Positions 62,785 through 64,000 of a DNA stretch of 64,000 nucleotides are shown piece after piece (positions within the stretch are counted from its first letter, which is position 1; the number at the start of each line of letters is the position of its first letter). The DNA comes from Nematopogon swammerdamellus (Eukaryota; Arthropoda; Insecta; Lepidoptera; Adelidae). The translations under genes and the position numbers were made by a program. The notes beneath the pieces are model-generated. The model made no database searches, was not told the DNA's origin, and saw nothing but the letters and a program-made list of their open reading frames with translations. The DNA lies in assembly GCA_946902875.1 (NCBI GenBank), contig OX336336.1, positions 7,162,545-7,226,544 on the forward strand. Reading direction: 5' to 3'.

Positions 62785-63479
62785 CTGTATCCTCATCTCA
62801 GTATCCGCCCTTGGGCCATGTTGAGCAGAGCTTACAGAATTATTTATGAGACGTTCAAAGGACCTTTTAACGTTACATTGTGTGCGTTCTGCCAAAATCC
62901 GCATTCAGAAAATAACAAACGTTAAGCCGTATTTTTTTTTTAATCTCTTAACTCCATTCTCTTTCTTTCTGGTAAGTACGAGTACCTAATCCCTTGTAAG
63001 TAGGTATACTAGAGCAAGGATTACATTACGCTATGAATTAATTATTCGTTATTTGTTGATGTATTTAAGTATCAACATTTAGGGCATTGTGCACACTCAG
63101 AATGCTTGCGTTAGATTTTACGAGAGACCAAAGATAAGAGCACGTATTAAATCTATTCTGATAATTCTATGAAAAAACTTACTCTTTTTAGTTAAAAACT
63201 GACTTCAACACCTGAAATAGATCCTTTCCAACATAAAAAAATTATCATCGAAATCGGTTGGCGTGGTATATAATTATTTGAGGGGATCAAGGAGCTTTGA
63301 ACCAGACCAGTCTTGCCCACCGTCGGTGTGACCCGATCGTTGTTCTGTGGGGGCCATGCTCAATTGTCATATATTTTTTTAATATCTTTAAACTATGCAT
63401 AGTTAAATTATAAACAAAATTATAATTGTATTCCTTATAACGAACCTTTGCCTTGATTCGTCACATGTTGCACTTAAAA
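62785..63479. other. Unassigned sequence
   Basis: 'tcatcgaaatcggttggcgt' near 63246 resembles LINE-3'-end-like text; no gene recognised. Confidence 0.3.
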
Positions 63480-63806
63480 AAATTTCACAGATCTCGTGCA
63501 GTTGCAGCCCAACTCAATACCCCGAGGGATTTTTTTCATTTTTTCGATATCGTTTTTTGTTTTCGAGAAATCACCGATTCAATGAGGAAAGACACCAAAA
63601 AATCAAGTCATTTTTCGAAATTTTTTTATTTTTTGAAAAAAGTTTTTCACTTTTCCAAAAAAAGTAGTGTAGCCCTCGCCGAGACGCATCTTTTGACACC
63701 CCAATCATCGACGTAGCTGTAAAATTCAAGACACCAGGGCGATGTCGCACTTTTTCTTGAAATGGGTGCCCTACCAACGCGATCGAAAAAACATTTTCAA
63801 TGTTAA
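63480..63806 (-). mobile_element. Dispersed repeat Q, copy 2
   Basis: Mirror of 56138-56440 with good conservation ('ctcaataccccgaggga', 'cgtttttcg'-type text, 'agccctcgccgagacgcatc', 'ccaacgcgatcgaaaaaaca'). Here the element continues past the point where copy 1 breaks off, to 'cacagatctcgtgcagttgc'. Confidence 0.75.
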
Positions 63807-64000
63807 AATTTTTTTTACTGTCTAATTTGTCTCACAAAATTTACCCCCAAAATCGAAATTCGTTCATTTTCTCTATACTCCCGTGATTGGGTCATATTAT
63901 GTAAAACTCTATTTCACCAAATTTCAACTTTTTTCGTCTAGTTGATTCGGAATAAGCCGTGACAGACGGGCAGACATCCTATAAGGGTACCGTTTTTCCC
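63807..64000. other. Unassigned sequence to window edge
   Basis: The last 45 bases ('gtgacagacgggcagacatc', 'ctataagggtaccgtttttc') resemble the inverted repeat end seen at 17133-17235. Confidence 0.4.

Overview
This window looks like insect nuclear DNA, most likely from a moth or butterfly (Lepidoptera). I infer this from recalled repeat types, not from a database: many dispersed fragments carry 3' ends of the 'cccgcggcttcgctcgcg' kind, several repeats carry 'cggccaagtgcgag' ends with runs of gacagacgg, and RTE-, Jockey/CR1- and mariner-type remnants are present. The DNA is AT-rich with short GC-rich islands. I found no convincing host protein-coding gene, rRNA, true tRNA gene or CRISPR array. 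The stretch could be intergenic, or the interior of a very long intron.

The window is a dense, nested pile of mobile elements. One family (here 'SINE A') occurs in about 18 whole or partial copies on both strands. Its best copies start with a tRNA A box, continue with a segment matching the internal control region of 5S rRNA, then a tRNA-like B box, then a common body and an A-rich tail. A second family (SINE B) has a serine-tRNA-like head on a related body. Three further copies carry the A body behind a different head that matches the 5' end of another dispersed element (family D). Together they show a modular, head-swapping SINE group.

Region by region. 1-8.3 kb: short tandem repeats, SINE A copies, family D and LINE 3' ends. 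8.4-11.5 kb: a nest of the 'P' repeat family holding a 5'-truncated LINE with a reverse transcriptase frame (8991-10447) and a mariner transposase remnant. 11.9-18.9 kb: LINE, RTE and SINE fragments, including a SINE split by a 259-bp inverted-repeat element. 19-25 kb: GC-rich islands, a SINE joined to a 577-bp coding-like tandem array (family H), and a 1.4-kb inverted structure of GGCC-rich arrays (element T). 25.8-32 kb: SINEs, a 367-bp inverted-repeat element, a GC-rich 43-bp hairpin and a 53-bp minisatellite. 32.8-35.9 kb: a compact Ty3/gypsy-type LTR element with nearly identical LTRs and one 723-codon frame, gag-protease joined directly to the integrase C-terminus. 36-48 kb: SINE, D, H and P copies, two long foldback palindromes, and a SINE split by a 679-bp element flanked by TA. 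48-57 kb: family G palindromes, one with a LINE inside its loop, RTE remnants, and a third H copy with a tRNA-like segment. 57-64 kb: LINE remnants, SINE B copies and a repeat shared between 56.1 and 63.5 kb.

The only long frames that look genuinely protein-derived are the LTR-element frame (33222-35393, minus) and the LINE frame (9324-10457, minus). Everything else coding-like is a short, broken piece of a transposon. Few boundaries are exact: LTR ends, two LINE or MITE junctions and some inverted-repeat ends are well defined, while most SINE and LINE edges are good to about 5-20 bases.
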